Below are positions 15,379 through 24,918 of a stretch of 64,000 nucleotides of DNA, piece by piece; position 1 is the stretch's first letter, and each line of letters starts with the position of its first letter. The DNA lies in the NCBI GenBank assembly GCA_051293835.1, contig JBPKMA010000004.1, positions 1 through 64,000 on the forward strand, in the 5' to 3' direction. The notes below the pieces were generated by a model, which saw nothing but the letters and a program-made list of their open reading frames with translations, was not told the origin of the DNA and did no database searches. The position numbers and the translations under genes were made by a program. The DNA is from DATLZU01 sp051293835 (GTDB taxonomy: Bacteria > Nitrospirota > Nitrospiria > Nitrospirales > Nitrospiraceae).

Positions 15379-16113
15379 ATGACGGTTTCATCCCGCCCAT
15401 GGGCTTCGGTGGTCATCCCGATCAAGGACGAACGGGAGAACCTGGTTCCCCTGACCGAGCGGCTGCTCAAGGTACTTCACGGGCGCGAGGAGTCACGGTC
15501 CGCGCCCTTCGAGATCATCTATGTCGACGACGGGAGCACGGACGGCAGTGCCGCCGTGCTCGACCGGCTGGCACGCCACTACCCGCAGGTCACGGCGTTG
15601 CACTTCGATCGGAACTACGGGCAAACGTCGGCCTTCGATGCGGGATTCCGGCATGCAACCGGCGAGCTGATCATCACGATGGACGGCGATCTTCAGAACG
15701 ATCCGGAGGATATTGGCGCGCTGCTCCCGTTGACCGAACGATACGACCTGGTGTGCGGTTGGCGGCAAACCCGGCACGATACGCTGATTCGGCGGCTGTC
15801 TTCGCGCATCGCCAACGCGGTCCGCAGCGCCGTAACCGGCGACCGCATCCACGATACAGGCTGCTCGCTCAAGGTGTTCCGGCGCGCGGTTGTGGAGCGG
15901 GTGCCACTCTTCGACGGGATGCATCGGTTTTTCCCCGCCCTGGCGCTGATGTACGGCTTCACCGTGACGGAAGTGCCGGTGCGGCACTATCCCCGAGCCC
16001 ACGGCGTCTCAAAGTACGGCGTCGGCAACCGACTCTTCAGAGGCCTGTACGATCTGATCGCTGTGCGATGGATGATGAAACGAGTGTTGCGGTACAGATT
16101 CCGTGACCCGTGA
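15379..16113 (+). CDS. Glycosyltransferase family 2, polyprenyl-phosphate sugar synthase-like
   Basis: The 244-aa protein has the GT-A motifs of family 2: SVVIPIKDERENL at residues 10-22, VDDGSTDGS near 49-57, an LHFDRNYGQTSAFDAGF stretch and MDGDLQNDP near 101, a DxD-like metal site. There is no C-terminal membrane anchor, as in soluble dolichol-phosphate mannose synthase-like enzymes. These load a sugar onto a lipid carrier. The ArnT/PMT-like gene a little downstream would use such a donor, so the two probably act in one glycan-modifying route. The ATG lacks a strong ribosome site. Confidence 0.88.
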   Translation: MTVSSRPWASVVIPIKDERENLVPLTERLLKVLHGREESRSAPFEIIYVDDGSTDGSAAVLDRLARHYPQVTALHFDRNYGQTSAFDAGFRHATGELIITMDGDLQNDPEDIGALLPLTERYDLVCGWRQTRHDTLIRRLSSRIANAVRSAVTGDRIHDTGCSLKVFRRAVVERVPLFDGMHRFFPALALMYGFTVTEVPVRHYPRAHGVSKYGVGNRLFRGLYDLIAVRWMMKRVLRYRFRDP

Positions 16114-16367
16114 CGTCGTACCGGGCGACGAGGTTAGGGCAAGCATCGGGACCATGAGGAAGAGCCCCGTGGTCTCACAAGGATCCGGACGCATGGCTTT
16201 GCCACGGACTTGCAGATTCGACCCAGCCTGGCCGGACACATGACAGGTAGGTCCGACGACAATGGTTTGGTTCGCCTTGATCGCGCAAGGCCCAGGCCGC
16301 TGGGACTTCTTCGATTTTTCACGGATCAATCCCTTGCGCATGACACATCACGCGCCGCGCCTTCCAC

Positions 16368-16661
16368 ATGACACTCACTGAAACCATCTGGATCGCGATC
16401 GGCTTTCTCGGCCAAGGACTGTTTTTCGGACGCTGGGTCCTGCAGTGGGTCGCTTCCGAGCGGAGCGCCGAGAGCCGTGTGCCGCTTGCGTTCTGGTACA
16501 TGAGCCTGATCGGCGGGCTGGTCACCTTGGCCTACGCCATCTACCGGATGGATCCGGTGTTCATCGCCGGCCAGAGCGTCGGGTCGTTCGTGTATCTGCG
16601 GAACCTCATGCTCATCCATCGCGCTGGCGGGAAGCGGTCGCTGACCGAGGTTCGCTGGTGA
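16368..16661 (+). CDS. LAB_N domain membrane protein (lipid A biosynthesis N-terminal type)
   Basis: This 97-aa protein has three hydrophobic spans and the LAB_N pattern: FLGQGLFFGRWVLQW near residue 13, SRVPLAFWYMSLIGG near 36 and GQSVGSFVYLRNLML near 68. The domain occurs alone or fused to lipid A glycosyltransferases. Its stop overlaps the GTG start of the next gene (GTGA). The 254 bp between the GT2 gene and this one hold nothing I recognise. The role is inferred to be in lipid or glycan modification with its neighbours. Confidence 0.85.
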   Translation: MTLTETIWIAIGFLGQGLFFGRWVLQWVASERSAESRVPLAFWYMSLIGGLVTLAYAIYRMDPVFIAGQSVGSFVYLRNLMLIHRAGGKRSLTEVRW

Positions 16662-18424
16662 GCACGGTGGGCGCCACATCGACCGTGGGTCTTCGCGCAG
16701 CCTCCCCCTGGTCCAACCTGCTGCTGTTACTGTCACTCGCCGGACTCCTCTTCTTCCTCAACCTCGGAGGGATGGGGCTCACTGATCGCGATGAAGGCCG
16801 GAACGCCGAAGCCGGCCGCGAGATGTTCGAGACCGGCGACTGGATCAGCCCGACGTTCAATTACGAGCCCCGTTACGCTAAGCCGGTGCTCCTTTACTGG
16901 TTGATGAGCTTGTCCTACCGGCTGTTTGGCGTGAGCGAATTCGCCGCGCGGTTCCCGTCGGCAGTGTTCGGTGTCGCGTTGATTCTGTTGCAGTACGCAT
17001 TTCTTCGGCGCTGGCGCGGAACGCCGGTCGATCTGTTCAGCGGGCTGATGCTGCTGCTCAACGTCGAGATCATCGGCCTGGGACGCATGGCCTTGACGGA
17101 TAGCGTGCTGGTGTTCTTCACCACGCTGGCGCTCTACGGGTTCTGGTCCGGACTCCACGCTTCGACCGATCCTGGCACCGGCTTGCGCGGTTCTGAACGT
17201 CACGCCATGTGGCTGTTTTACGTCGGTATGGCGCTGGCGACCCTGACGAAGGGGCCGGTCGGGGTCATCGTGCCACTGTTGACGGCCACCCTGTATCTCA
17301 CGTGGACCAAGCGATGGGGACAGTTTTGGCGACACGGCTTTCCGGTGGCAGGCACCTTCGTGTTCGTGCTGCTCGCCTTACCCTGGTACGCCGCCATGCT
17401 GGCCATCCACGGCTCGGCCTACACCGCCTCCGCGCAGGCCAATACCGTCGGCCGATTCCTCAATCCGATGGAAGGGCACGGCTTCACCGTCCTGTTCTAC
17501 ATCCCGGTGCTGTTATTCGGGTTTTTCCCTTGGAGCGCTCTCCTACCGTTCGCGCTGCATGCCGCGTTCCGCGATTGGCGAGAGGCGCGAGGCACGCCGT
17601 CGCAGGAGCTGGAACTGTTCTGCGCCCTGTGGGTGGCCGGGGTGTTCTTGTTTTTCACTCTCTCCTCCACGAGACTGCCGCACTATATCGCGCCGCTGTT
17701 CCCAGCCGCCGCAGTATTGACCGCGTCCTATTGGCACCGCTGCCTGGCCAATCCTGCGACACCCGGCGCCCGCGCGTCGATCCACGTGATGATGGGGCTG
17801 GGCTATACGCTGGCGTTGGGCCTGGCCGCTCTGCCTCCATTGTATTCCGCGTTCGCCGAGACCATTGCCAAAGAGTTTCCCGCGGCAACGGAGGCGGATC
17901 TCGGGATCGGCCCCTATGCCGCTGCCACCATCCTCGTGGTCGGCATGGCCCTGGTCGGCTATTTTGGTCTATGGGAAACGCGCCGGGCCGGCGCGTTTTG
18001 GGCAGCCAGCACGTCGATCGCGCTGGTGGGGTTGATCGCGATTCAGGTGAGCCTGCCTCGCCTCAACCGCTATTTCATCGCTCCGCCCCAGGAACTGGCC
18101 TTCACAGCCGGGCTGAACTTGGGGCCTCAAGACCGGCTCATCCTCTATGGGCCGCCTCGGCCATCCGCAGTGTTCTATGCGAGACGCAAAGCCATCGTCA
18201 TCCATCCTGGCGAGGAGGAGAACATCCGCCCGTATCTGAAGGAACCGGGCCGAACGATGATCTTGTTGCCGGCCCGGCTCAAATCCAAACTTCCCGAGGA
18301 AGCTGCGGGTTATCCCGTCATCCTTCAGCGGTACGGCTATCTCCTGCTGGCCAATGAGCCCATGGTGAAGGTGCCGGCCGCCGCCCAGCCACCGCCCGAT
18401 CTGTTGCGGATTCCGGGGCACTGA
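16658..18424 (+). CDS. ArnT/PMT-family glycosyltransferase (GT39/GT83-like)
   Basis: The 588-aa protein begins at a GTG overlapping the LAB_N stop. It has about 12 spans, with the catalytic LTDRDEGRNAEAGREM motif in the first periplasmic loop. An FNYEPRYAKPVLLYWL segment follows, then a KGPVGVI motif and a soluble C-terminal domain. This pattern belongs to ArnT and related undecaprenyl-phosphate-sugar transferases that modify lipid A or proteins. The donor and acceptor cannot be told from sequence. It is likely made with GT2 and LAB_N. Confidence 0.85.
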   Translation: MSTVGATSTVGLRAASPWSNLLLLLSLAGLLFFLNLGGMGLTDRDEGRNAEAGREMFETGDWISPTFNYEPRYAKPVLLYWLMSLSYRLFGVSEFAARFPSAVFGVALILLQYAFLRRWRGTPVDLFSGLMLLLNVEIIGLGRMALTDSVLVFFTTLALYGFWSGLHASTDPGTGLRGSERHAMWLFYVGMALATLTKGPVGVIVPLLTATLYLTWTKRWGQFWRHGFPVAGTFVFVLLALPWYAAMLAIHGSAYTASAQANTVGRFLNPMEGHGFTVLFYIPVLLFGFFPWSALLPFALHAAFRDWREARGTPSQELELFCALWVAGVFLFFTLSSTRLPHYIAPLFPAAAVLTASYWHRCLANPATPGARASIHVMMGLGYTLALGLAALPPLYSAFAETIAKEFPAATEADLGIGPYAAATILVVGMALVGYFGLWETRRAGAFWAASTSIALVGLIAIQVSLPRLNRYFIAPPQELAFTAGLNLGPQDRLILYGPPRPSAVFYARRKAIVIHPGEEENIRPYLKEPGRTMILLPARLKSKLPEEAAGYPVILQRYGYLLLANEPMVKVPAAAQPPPDLLRIPGH

Positions 18425-18437
18425 CGGTCGCCGCTCC

Positions 18438-19568
18438 TCAGTGGATCGGTACCGCCCCCTTCACGCTCTGCAGCATCAGAACCGCCAGGACGATTCCGGC
18501 CAGCCACACGCTCTCCGACAGAAGGTGAACCGCCGAGCGCGACCCCGTCGCGTGCTCGCAATCTGCCTCGGGCGAAGCCCGCCAGACCAACCACCAGGCC
18601 GCGCACACGCACAGAGTCAGCGCCGCCACCAGCAGCGATCCCGTCGTGACCGCCAGGCCGCCGCCGATGGCGACCTTCGCCTCAGATCGCCCAGCCACCC
18701 ACCGCTTGCTTCCGGCGGCGGATCGGTCGTACATCCGGCTGACGACGCCGTAGAGCATCATGGCGCTTCCCAGGCTCAGCATCGCGGTGTGACGCCAGGA
18801 AGACTCTGCACCGTGGGAGACTGTCCAGAGGAATGTGAAGGCGGCGGCCAGATACGTGGTCACGTTGAGAAGGGCCCGGCTGAGCGCCGCGGGCCATTGC
18901 CTGAACGGCTCGGCCGCCATAGCCCCAACGAGGACCCCGATCACGGCGCCGGCCGCCACGTCGGTGGGAAAGTGCGCTCCTCGCAGAACCCGGCTCGCCG
19001 CGATGGCAACGGCGACGCCCATCGCAACCCACGCGACTCGGGGATATTGTCTGGACAAAACCATTGCGATCGCAAACGAGGCGGAGGCATGGCCGGAAGG
19101 AAAGGAGTCGAAACCGCTATCCATCGAGGGGCTCAGTGGCTGAGTTCCCGCGTGCATAAACTTCGGGCGAGGCCGGCCGATCAGATGCTTAAGCCCGTTC
19201 ACCACAATCGCCACCGCGCCGTGCGCGATCAAGGTCCGGAGCCCTGCCGCTCGTACGCCCGGCCACCTGCCCGCGAACCCAGCAGCCAGCAACGTCAGAG
19301 AGAAGAGCACCAGGGATCGCGCCCCGCCCAGCGCATCGCCGAGATCACTGAACCAGGCCAGCCAGGGATTCGGCAAATACCCCACCGGATGATAGAGCGC
19401 GCGGATGGCTCGAACCACCGGAACATCCAGTTGGGTCAGCCCCCAGAACACGACGGCAAGCGACGCACAGGACAGGAACGCGATCGCAAGCTGCAAAGAG
19501 CGAGGCGCGATCTGCTCTGCGTTCCATGCTGTTGCCGGTTCGCTGTTTGCTCTCTCCGGCGAAATCAT
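18438..19568 (-). CDS. PAP2-family membrane phosphatase
   Basis: The 376-aa protein carries the three PAP2 motifs: KHLIGRPRPK near residue 125, FPSGHASAS near 153 and SRVLRGAHFPTDV near 193. About nine hydrophobic spans surround them, more than the usual six, because of a C-terminal extension with extra helices. The family dephosphorylates lipid phosphates such as undecaprenyl pyrophosphate. Its ATG overlaps the stop of the TolB-like gene (ATGA), so the two are co-translated. It converges on the ArnT-like gene. Confidence 0.88.
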   Translation of the reverse strand: MISPERANSEPATAWNAEQIAPRSLQLAIAFLSCASLAVVFWGLTQLDVPVVRAIRALYHPVGYLPNPWLAWFSDLGDALGGARSLVLFSLTLLAAGFAGRWPGVRAAGLRTLIAHGAVAIVVNGLKHLIGRPRPKFMHAGTQPLSPSMDSGFDSFPSGHASASFAIAMVLSRQYPRVAWVAMGVAVAIAASRVLRGAHFPTDVAAGAVIGVLVGAMAAEPFRQWPAALSRALLNVTTYLAAAFTFLWTVSHGAESSWRHTAMLSLGSAMMLYGVVSRMYDRSAAGSKRWVAGRSEAKVAIGGGLAVTTGSLLVAALTLCVCAAWWLVWRASPEADCEHATGSRSAVHLLSESVWLAGIVLAVLMLQSVKGAVPIH

Positions 19569-20746
19569 GGGACCCAGTCGGCGAGGAAGATGTTGAACTC
19601 TCCGGGTTCCTTCGCGCCGCGGTCCGACACCCAGACCAGTTTCTTGCCGTCGGGTGAGAACATCGGGAAACTGTTGAACGAGCCTTCGAACGTGACGCGC
19701 TCCAAGCCGGTTCCGTCGTCATTGATGAGATAGAGATGAAACGACGGCGGACTGCCAGGGGGCGCGGAGGCAGGAGACACGCCGTGCACGTTCGACGAGA
19801 AGATGATCCGTCGGCCGTCTGGATGGAAGGACGGCGCGAAATTGGACGCGCCGTTGGCGGTTACTTGCCGCTTGCCCGTGCCGTCCGCGTTCATCACGAA
19901 GATTTCCAGCCGGCTCGGTTCGACCAAGTTCTGCGCCAGCAAGGCTTTGTACTTGGCGAGGTCGGCGGGATCCGTAGGATGGTGCGCTCGATAGACGATG
20001 CGTTTGCTGTCCGGCGAGAAGAAGGGGCCGCCGTCGTAGCCGACTTCGTCGGTGAGCCGTCGCAGGTGGGTGCCGTCCAGGTTCATGGCGTAGATGTCCA
20101 GATCCCCGTCGCGCACCGAGGTGAACACGATCGTCTTGCCATCCGGTGAGACAGTTGCCTCGGCGTCATAGCCGGGCGTATGGGTCAGGCGCTGCATCTG
20201 CTGGCCATCGATCCTGACCGAAAAGATGTCGTAGTCGTCCAAAGCCCAGCGGTAGGCCCCATCCCGTTTGGGCTTGGGCGGACAGTTGGGCCCACGCAAA
20301 TGGGTAGAGGAGAAGAGCACGCGCCGATCGCCAGGGAAGAAATAGCCGCAGGTGGTCGCCCCCATCCCGGTGCTGACCAGACGGATGTGGCCAGTCTCCA
20401 GATCCATCACGTACATCTGATAACAGCCGAGGCCCGACTCCGCCGGCGCGTGCGTTTCTACGAAGGTGTTCTTCATCCAATTATTGGTGGATTGAAAAAT
20501 GAGCTTACTCCCGTCGAAGGAAAAATACGCTTCGGCGTTTTGCCGGCCGAAGGTGAGCTGGCGGATGTTCGCGAGGTGCCGCTCGATCGCGTCTCGGGAT
20601 TCGAAGCTCGCCGTGGGCGGTTGATCAGCCGTCGGACGGCTTCCCGCGTCGACTGTCGCGCTTCGCACGTCGGAGCACAATGCCCCCGCGAGCACGCTCA
20701 ACAAGATGAGTACTCCAGGGCTCGGCATTGACTTAGGGCGCTTCAA
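19565..20746 (-). CDS. TolB-like beta-propeller protein (WD40-like PD40 repeats)
   Basis: The 393-aa protein has a signal peptide (GVLILLSVLAGALCSDVRSA). Repeated PD40/TolB blades follow: AEAYFSFDGSKLIFQS, AEATVSPDGKTIVFTS, GGPFFSPDSKRIVY, APSFHPDGRRIIFSS and SFPMFSPDGKKLVWVS. Each blade pairs with a segment such as IYAMNLDGTHLRRLT. It is likely a periplasmic propeller; the absence of other Tol genes argues against it being TolB itself. Its start overlaps the end of the M1 peptidase gene by 14 bp. A start at residue 7 is possible. Confidence 0.85.
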   Translation of the reverse strand: MKRPKSMPSPGVLILLSVLAGALCSDVRSATVDAGSRPTADQPPTASFESRDAIERHLANIRQLTFGRQNAEAYFSFDGSKLIFQSTNNWMKNTFVETHAPAESGLGCYQMYVMDLETGHIRLVSTGMGATTCGYFFPGDRRVLFSSTHLRGPNCPPKPKRDGAYRWALDDYDIFSVRIDGQQMQRLTHTPGYDAEATVSPDGKTIVFTSVRDGDLDIYAMNLDGTHLRRLTDEVGYDGGPFFSPDSKRIVYRAHHPTDPADLAKYKALLAQNLVEPSRLEIFVMNADGTGKRQVTANGASNFAPSFHPDGRRIIFSSNVHGVSPASAPPGSPPSFHLYLINDDGTGLERVTFEGSFNSFPMFSPDGKKLVWVSDRGAKEPGEFNIFLADWVP

Positions 20747-23015
20747 CCCCCACCTCCACTACATTCTTTAACTCTTCCCAGTCTCCGCGGGCCGCCACCA
20801 CGCCATCGCGGAAGACGACATAACTGTTCCACCCGTAGAAAAACAATAGCCTGGCGACTTTCGCCACTGCCTCCGGCGACACCCCGTAAAAGAGCGTCAC
20901 GACGCTTGCCGACCGGTCCGGCCGCCGACAGGACACCAAGAGCGCCGCCTGCGGCCCTTCGTAGCGATTTCCCTCCACGGCGAACCAATCGTCGGCGATC
21001 CGCACTTTCCCTCCGCAGCCCTCCACCGCCCATTCGGCGGCCCGATTGGCCCCGGGCCCACCCAAGACGAGCACCGACCCTTCGCCCGAGACACCGTCCG
21101 CTGTCGTTCCTTCGACAACGTCGGTCCGCTCTTCGGCTGGTCGTGACCGATCTTGCTTGACGATGCGGGCGACCAGTTCCCGATACGGCACACGCGCCGC
21201 CTCCGGCCCGGCATGAGGCAGCACCACCGATCGGCGCCGGTCGGTGACATAGAGATTCAGCATCGGCGGAAGCCGAGCACGGTCCAGACGTCGCAACAGC
21301 ATCAGGTCAGGATCAAGCTCGACGGCGAGGGGGTTGGCCGGAACAGATAGGGTCGCCTCCTGCTCAGCTTGCTCGATCGGGATATCCATGCGGTACGCCA
21401 AGTTTCCCTCCATTTGAACGAGCACCGGCATCCGGAATCGAAACGGAGTTCCCACTTGCACGACCCGGATGGTGAGCCGATAGCCGCCCGGCTCCGGCGG
21501 TCCGGCCGCCAGCCGCGCTGTCGCGCGCGTGATGTTCACATCCGGAGCACCGGGTCGCTCGATCCATTGGGCGAAGAACCAGCGCAGGTCCCTACCAGCC
21601 ATTCCGGCGAAGACTCGTTCGAGATCGTGCCAATCGGCATACGCGCCCCGATAGTCCGCCACCAGCCTCTTCACGCCGGCCCAGAAGGCCGTGTCGCCGA
21701 TCTCACCGCGCAGCATGTGGAAGACCATAGCCGCCTTTTGATAGCCAATGGCATTGTCCCTCTCGTCCGTTTTCCGCGTGAACCTTGCAACCGGATAGTC
21801 TTGCTCCGGCCGGACATGCACGGCATAGCCGTAGAGCATCAGACGCCGCTCCCGTCTGGCCTCCTCGGCCTTCCCGGTCAACTCGTGCCAATAGTAATTG
21901 GCCAGGTAGGTGGTGAGGCCTTCGACCCAATTTCCCGTTCCCGTCCGATTCAAGACGGCGTTGCCGATCCAGGAATGCACGATCTCGTGGCCCAACGCAT
22001 AAGGCTGCACGTAATGGCGCTTGATCACGCCGCTTCCCAGCAGGGTGAACGACGGCATCCCCAAGCCGCTGGCGAAAAAATTTTCCACGACGGCGAACTT
22101 GGGAAACGGATAGGGCCCAAGGATCCCGCTGTAGACTTCCAGATAGCGGAGGGACGCGTCGAGATACTCATCCGCCAGGTGAGCGTCTTCCGGGAACAGA
22201 TAGGTAGCCACCCGGATCGTGCGTCCGTTCTTGTCCCACCACTCCCGCTGCGAGGTGACGAAGCGATTGGCCACGAGCGTCAGCGCTTCGGTCTTTTCCG
22301 CCACTTCCCATTCGGCTGTCACCGACTTTGATCCCCCGCCCGCTTCTCTCCGGGAGAGTTCTCTGCCATGCGTGACGGCCACCCACCCGCGGGGCGCGGT
22401 CACCACGACATGGAAGGTCGCGAGCGAACCGGCGAGATCCGGGTACCATTCCGTTTCGCCGCTCAGATACACGCCTTCCGGACCGATATGACCGGAGGTT
22501 TCGCTGGGCGTCACGAAACGCAGATGGCGGGGTTCGCGCGGCGGATCATTGATGAAGCCCTCGTATCGCCACTCCAACGTGAGGGCCTGGCCGGACGGAA
22601 TCGCGCGTTCCCATCGGACGAGCACCCGCTGGCCTTGCGATTCAGAAGACGCCGGGGTTGTTTCCGATTCGGTCGTCCACGTAACCGTGATCGGCTGGGC
22701 CTCCAGGCTGGCCTGGATCTGACGCACCTGAAGCGACGCCGCCAGCGAAAACGCGAGCTGCTCGATTGGGCCGGCCGCGAGTTCGACCGTCATCCGGTCG
22801 ATGGCGATCAGCCGATGCGTATCTGGAAGGAGCTCGATGGTGAGCGCATGAGACCGAATGCGCGCCTCCTGTGGCTTGGGCGAATCGGCAGATCCCGTCG
22901 CAGCCCCGGCAAACGAAGCACCGCCTGGAAAAAAGCCGGCGAAGGCAAGCACTGCGGCGGGGAACAGGCCGGCAAGGCGCACGAGGCGAAACAGCATCAC
23001 CCTCCACCGCGGCAC
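20733..23015 (-). CDS. M1-family metallopeptidase, exported
   Basis: The 760-aa protein has the gluzincin site HEIVHSWIGNAV with the third zinc ligand in NWVEGLTTY, 18 residues on. ENFFASGLGMPSF stands at the usual substrate motif position. A long hydrophobic N-terminus (LFPAAVLAFAGFFPGGASFAG) predicts export. The C-terminal 200 residues hold a further domain of unknown type. The start is GTG 23015; ATG 22997, with GGAGGG just ahead, is an equally good choice. It leads the M1-TolB-PAP2 operon. Its role is general peptide breakdown by family. Confidence 0.87.
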   Translation of the reverse strand: MPRWRVMLFRLVRLAGLFPAAVLAFAGFFPGGASFAGAATGSADSPKPQEARIRSHALTIELLPDTHRLIAIDRMTVELAAGPIEQLAFSLAASLQVRQIQASLEAQPITVTWTTESETTPASSESQGQRVLVRWERAIPSGQALTLEWRYEGFINDPPREPRHLRFVTPSETSGHIGPEGVYLSGETEWYPDLAGSLATFHVVVTAPRGWVAVTHGRELSRREAGGGSKSVTAEWEVAEKTEALTLVANRFVTSQREWWDKNGRTIRVATYLFPEDAHLADEYLDASLRYLEVYSGILGPYPFPKFAVVENFFASGLGMPSFTLLGSGVIKRHYVQPYALGHEIVHSWIGNAVLNRTGTGNWVEGLTTYLANYYWHELTGKAEEARRERRLMLYGYAVHVRPEQDYPVARFTRKTDERDNAIGYQKAAMVFHMLRGEIGDTAFWAGVKRLVADYRGAYADWHDLERVFAGMAGRDLRWFFAQWIERPGAPDVNITRATARLAAGPPEPGGYRLTIRVVQVGTPFRFRMPVLVQMEGNLAYRMDIPIEQAEQEATLSVPANPLAVELDPDLMLLRRLDRARLPPMLNLYVTDRRRSVVLPHAGPEAARVPYRELVARIVKQDRSRPAEERTDVVEGTTADGVSGEGSVLVLGGPGANRAAEWAVEGCGGKVRIADDWFAVEGNRYEGPQAALLVSCRRPDRSASVVTLFYGVSPEAVAKVARLLFFYGWNSYVVFRDGVVAARGDWEELKNVVEVGVEAP

Positions 23016-23028
23016 AGAAGCAGCTCAC

Positions 23029-23814
23029 TCAACATTCTCGGCACACCAGCACAAGTTGGATCGCCGTCAACAATCGCTCCAGGTCGATGGGTTTGCCCAA
23101 GACTTCCTGCGGGCCAAGAGCCCAGGCTTTCTCCAGCAACTCTTCGCTCTGGCTACCGGTGAGGATGATGATTCCACCCTGGTATTCCCGTTCCCGCAAG
23201 GCACGCAGCACATCCACGCCGTTCATGCCCGGCATGATCACGTCCAGCAGCACCAGATCCGGCGGCGCGTGCTCGATCATCCTCAGCGCTTCGGGTCCGT
23301 CTTTGGCTCCCTGCGCGCGATACCCGCGCAGATTCAGGAAGCGGACCAGCAGATCACGCACCATCGCCTCGTCGTCCACCACGAGAATGGTTTCGCCTTC
23401 GGTGCTGACTGGGGCAATCGCTTGCGGCGAGGACGGGGTGAACGCTCGCGCGGGCGGTTGCTGGGCCGCCCGATTCACCGTCCTGATCAGCACATCCAGG
23501 GACAACCCTTTCCGGAGAAAATCTGTGACCATCAATTCGCGCGCCTGATTTTCCTGCGCCTCGGTCGCCCCGCCTCCCAGGATGATAACCGGAGCATAGG
23601 GATCGATGGCGCGGATCTCTTGGAGCACCGTCAGCCCGTCCATCTCAGGCATCCGCAAGTCCAGCAACGTGACGCGCGGAGTCAGTTTGCGAAATAGGTC
23701 CAGACCCTCGCGCCCGCTGGTCGCCGTGAACACGTGATAGCCCTGGCGCGAGAAGACGGCCTGAAGCAGGTCGCAATTCAACCGATCGTCATCGATCACA
23801 AGAAGCGTGTTCAC
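23029..23814 (-). CDS. Double-receiver response regulator
   Basis: The protein consists of two CheY-like receiver domains in tandem and nothing else. The first has IDDDRLN, the phospho-acceptor in LLDLRMPEMDG and a relaxed end (LRKGL). The second has VDDEAMVRD, LLDVIMPGMNG and LGKPID. There is no DNA-binding or enzymatic output. It probably works through protein contact. GTG 23814 is chosen because the receiver fold starts right there; ATG 23874 would add 20 unlikely residues. It lies 13 bp upstream of the M1 gene on the same strand. Confidence 0.85.
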   Translation of the reverse strand: MNTLLVIDDDRLNCDLLQAVFSRQGYHVFTATSGREGLDLFRKLTPRVTLLDLRMPEMDGLTVLQEIRAIDPYAPVIILGGGATEAQENQARELMVTDFLRKGLSLDVLIRTVNRAAQQPPARAFTPSSPQAIAPVSTEGETILVVDDEAMVRDLLVRFLNLRGYRAQGAKDGPEALRMIEHAPPDLVLLDVIMPGMNGVDVLRALREREYQGGIIILTGSQSEELLEKAWALGPQEVLGKPIDLERLLTAIQLVLVCREC

Positions 23815-23910
23815 AGGATGACCCGTGAAGGGAGCTGTGAGGCTGCCGTCAGCATAGCACAGGCGCCGGATCATGAGAAGGAATTGACGAGATCGCAGCT
23901 GGAGTGGCGA

Positions 23911-24834
23911 TTAGGCCGACTTGTCGAACAGCGCCTCCACGAAAGCTTGCGGATCGAAATCCTGCAGATCGTCGACCGCCTCGCCGACGCCGATCAAGCG
24001 GACGGGAATCTTGAACTCCTCGGCGATGGCCACGACGATTCCGCCGCGCGCGGTGCCGTCCAGCTTGGTCAACGCCAGCCCCGTCACACCGACCGCTTCG
24101 TGAAACTGCCGCGTCTGCGACAGGGCATTTTGCCCCACGGTGGCATCCAGGACCAAGAGCACCTCGTGCGGCGCGCCGGGCTGTTCCTGCGCCAGCACGC
24201 GTTTGATCTTCCGCAATTCTTCCATCAGATTTGACTTCGTGTGCAACCGGCCGGCGGTATCGATCAACACCGCCTCAACGCCGCGGGCTTTAGCAGCCGC
24301 CAGGCCGTCGAAGGCGACGGCGGCCGGATCGGCGCCATGCCGCTGGCGAACCAGCTCCACCCCAATCCGGTCCGCCCACACCTGGAGCTGATCGATCGCC
24401 GCAGCGCGAAAGGTATCGGCCGCCACCAGGAGCGGCGTGGTGCCGCCCTGCCGTAATCGCTGGGCCAGCTTGGCGAGCGTCGTGGTTTTCCCCACCCCGT
24501 TGACGCCGACCGTCAGGACGACGTAGGGACGCGGGCCCTTGGCAATCAATCGTTCGATCGATTCGCCGGCACAAGCGCGCAGGCTGTCGAGAATGATCGC
24601 CCGAAGCTGATCTTGCAGATATGCGGCGTCCGAGCCTCCGCTGCGGGCCTGCACCCGCACACGCTCCATCAGCCGGTTCACGACACGGACTCCCAGGTCC
24701 GCGGAGATCAACGCGGCCTCCAGCTCGTCGAGCAAGGCCGGATCCGGAGCCCGGCCGGTCAACCGGTTCAGTGAGCCCTTGATGACCTCGCGGGTCTTGG
24801 CTAACCCTTGGCTGAGCCGTTGAAACCAACTCAT
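23911..24834 (-). CDS. ftsY: Signal recognition particle receptor FtsY
   Basis: The 307-aa protein is an NG-domain SRP GTPase without the long acidic A domain of E. coli FtsY. It shows GVNGVGKTTTLAKLA (G1), ADTFRAAAIDQL, IDTAGRLHTK (G3), TKLDGTARGG (G4) and LIGVGEAVDDLQDF near the end. FtsY docks ribosome-SRP complexes at the membrane. ATG 24834 is preceded by AGAAG; the frame extends 11 codons further up. It follows ybeY and phoH on the same strand, probably in one transcript. Confidence 0.95.
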   Translation of the reverse strand: MSWFQRLSQGLAKTREVIKGSLNRLTGRAPDPALLDELEAALISADLGVRVVNRLMERVRVQARSGGSDAAYLQDQLRAIILDSLRACAGESIERLIAKGPRPYVVLTVGVNGVGKTTTLAKLAQRLRQGGTTPLLVAADTFRAAAIDQLQVWADRIGVELVRQRHGADPAAVAFDGLAAAKARGVEAVLIDTAGRLHTKSNLMEELRKIKRVLAQEQPGAPHEVLLVLDATVGQNALSQTRQFHEAVGVTGLALTKLDGTARGGIVVAIAEEFKIPVRLIGVGEAVDDLQDFDPQAFVEALFDKSA

Positions 24835-24918
24835 CTTCTGTCTTGTTTTTTCTTGGCTTGAAGCCAATCGCGAGGAGCGAACAACCCCGGAATCCTAATT
24901 ACCGCCTTCGGCTATTTG

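Noticed and set aside
14598..16106. 502-codon plus-strand frame
   Set aside because: It crosses the minus-strand secreted gene, riboswitch 4 and the GT2 gene in another frame, and has no protein motifs.
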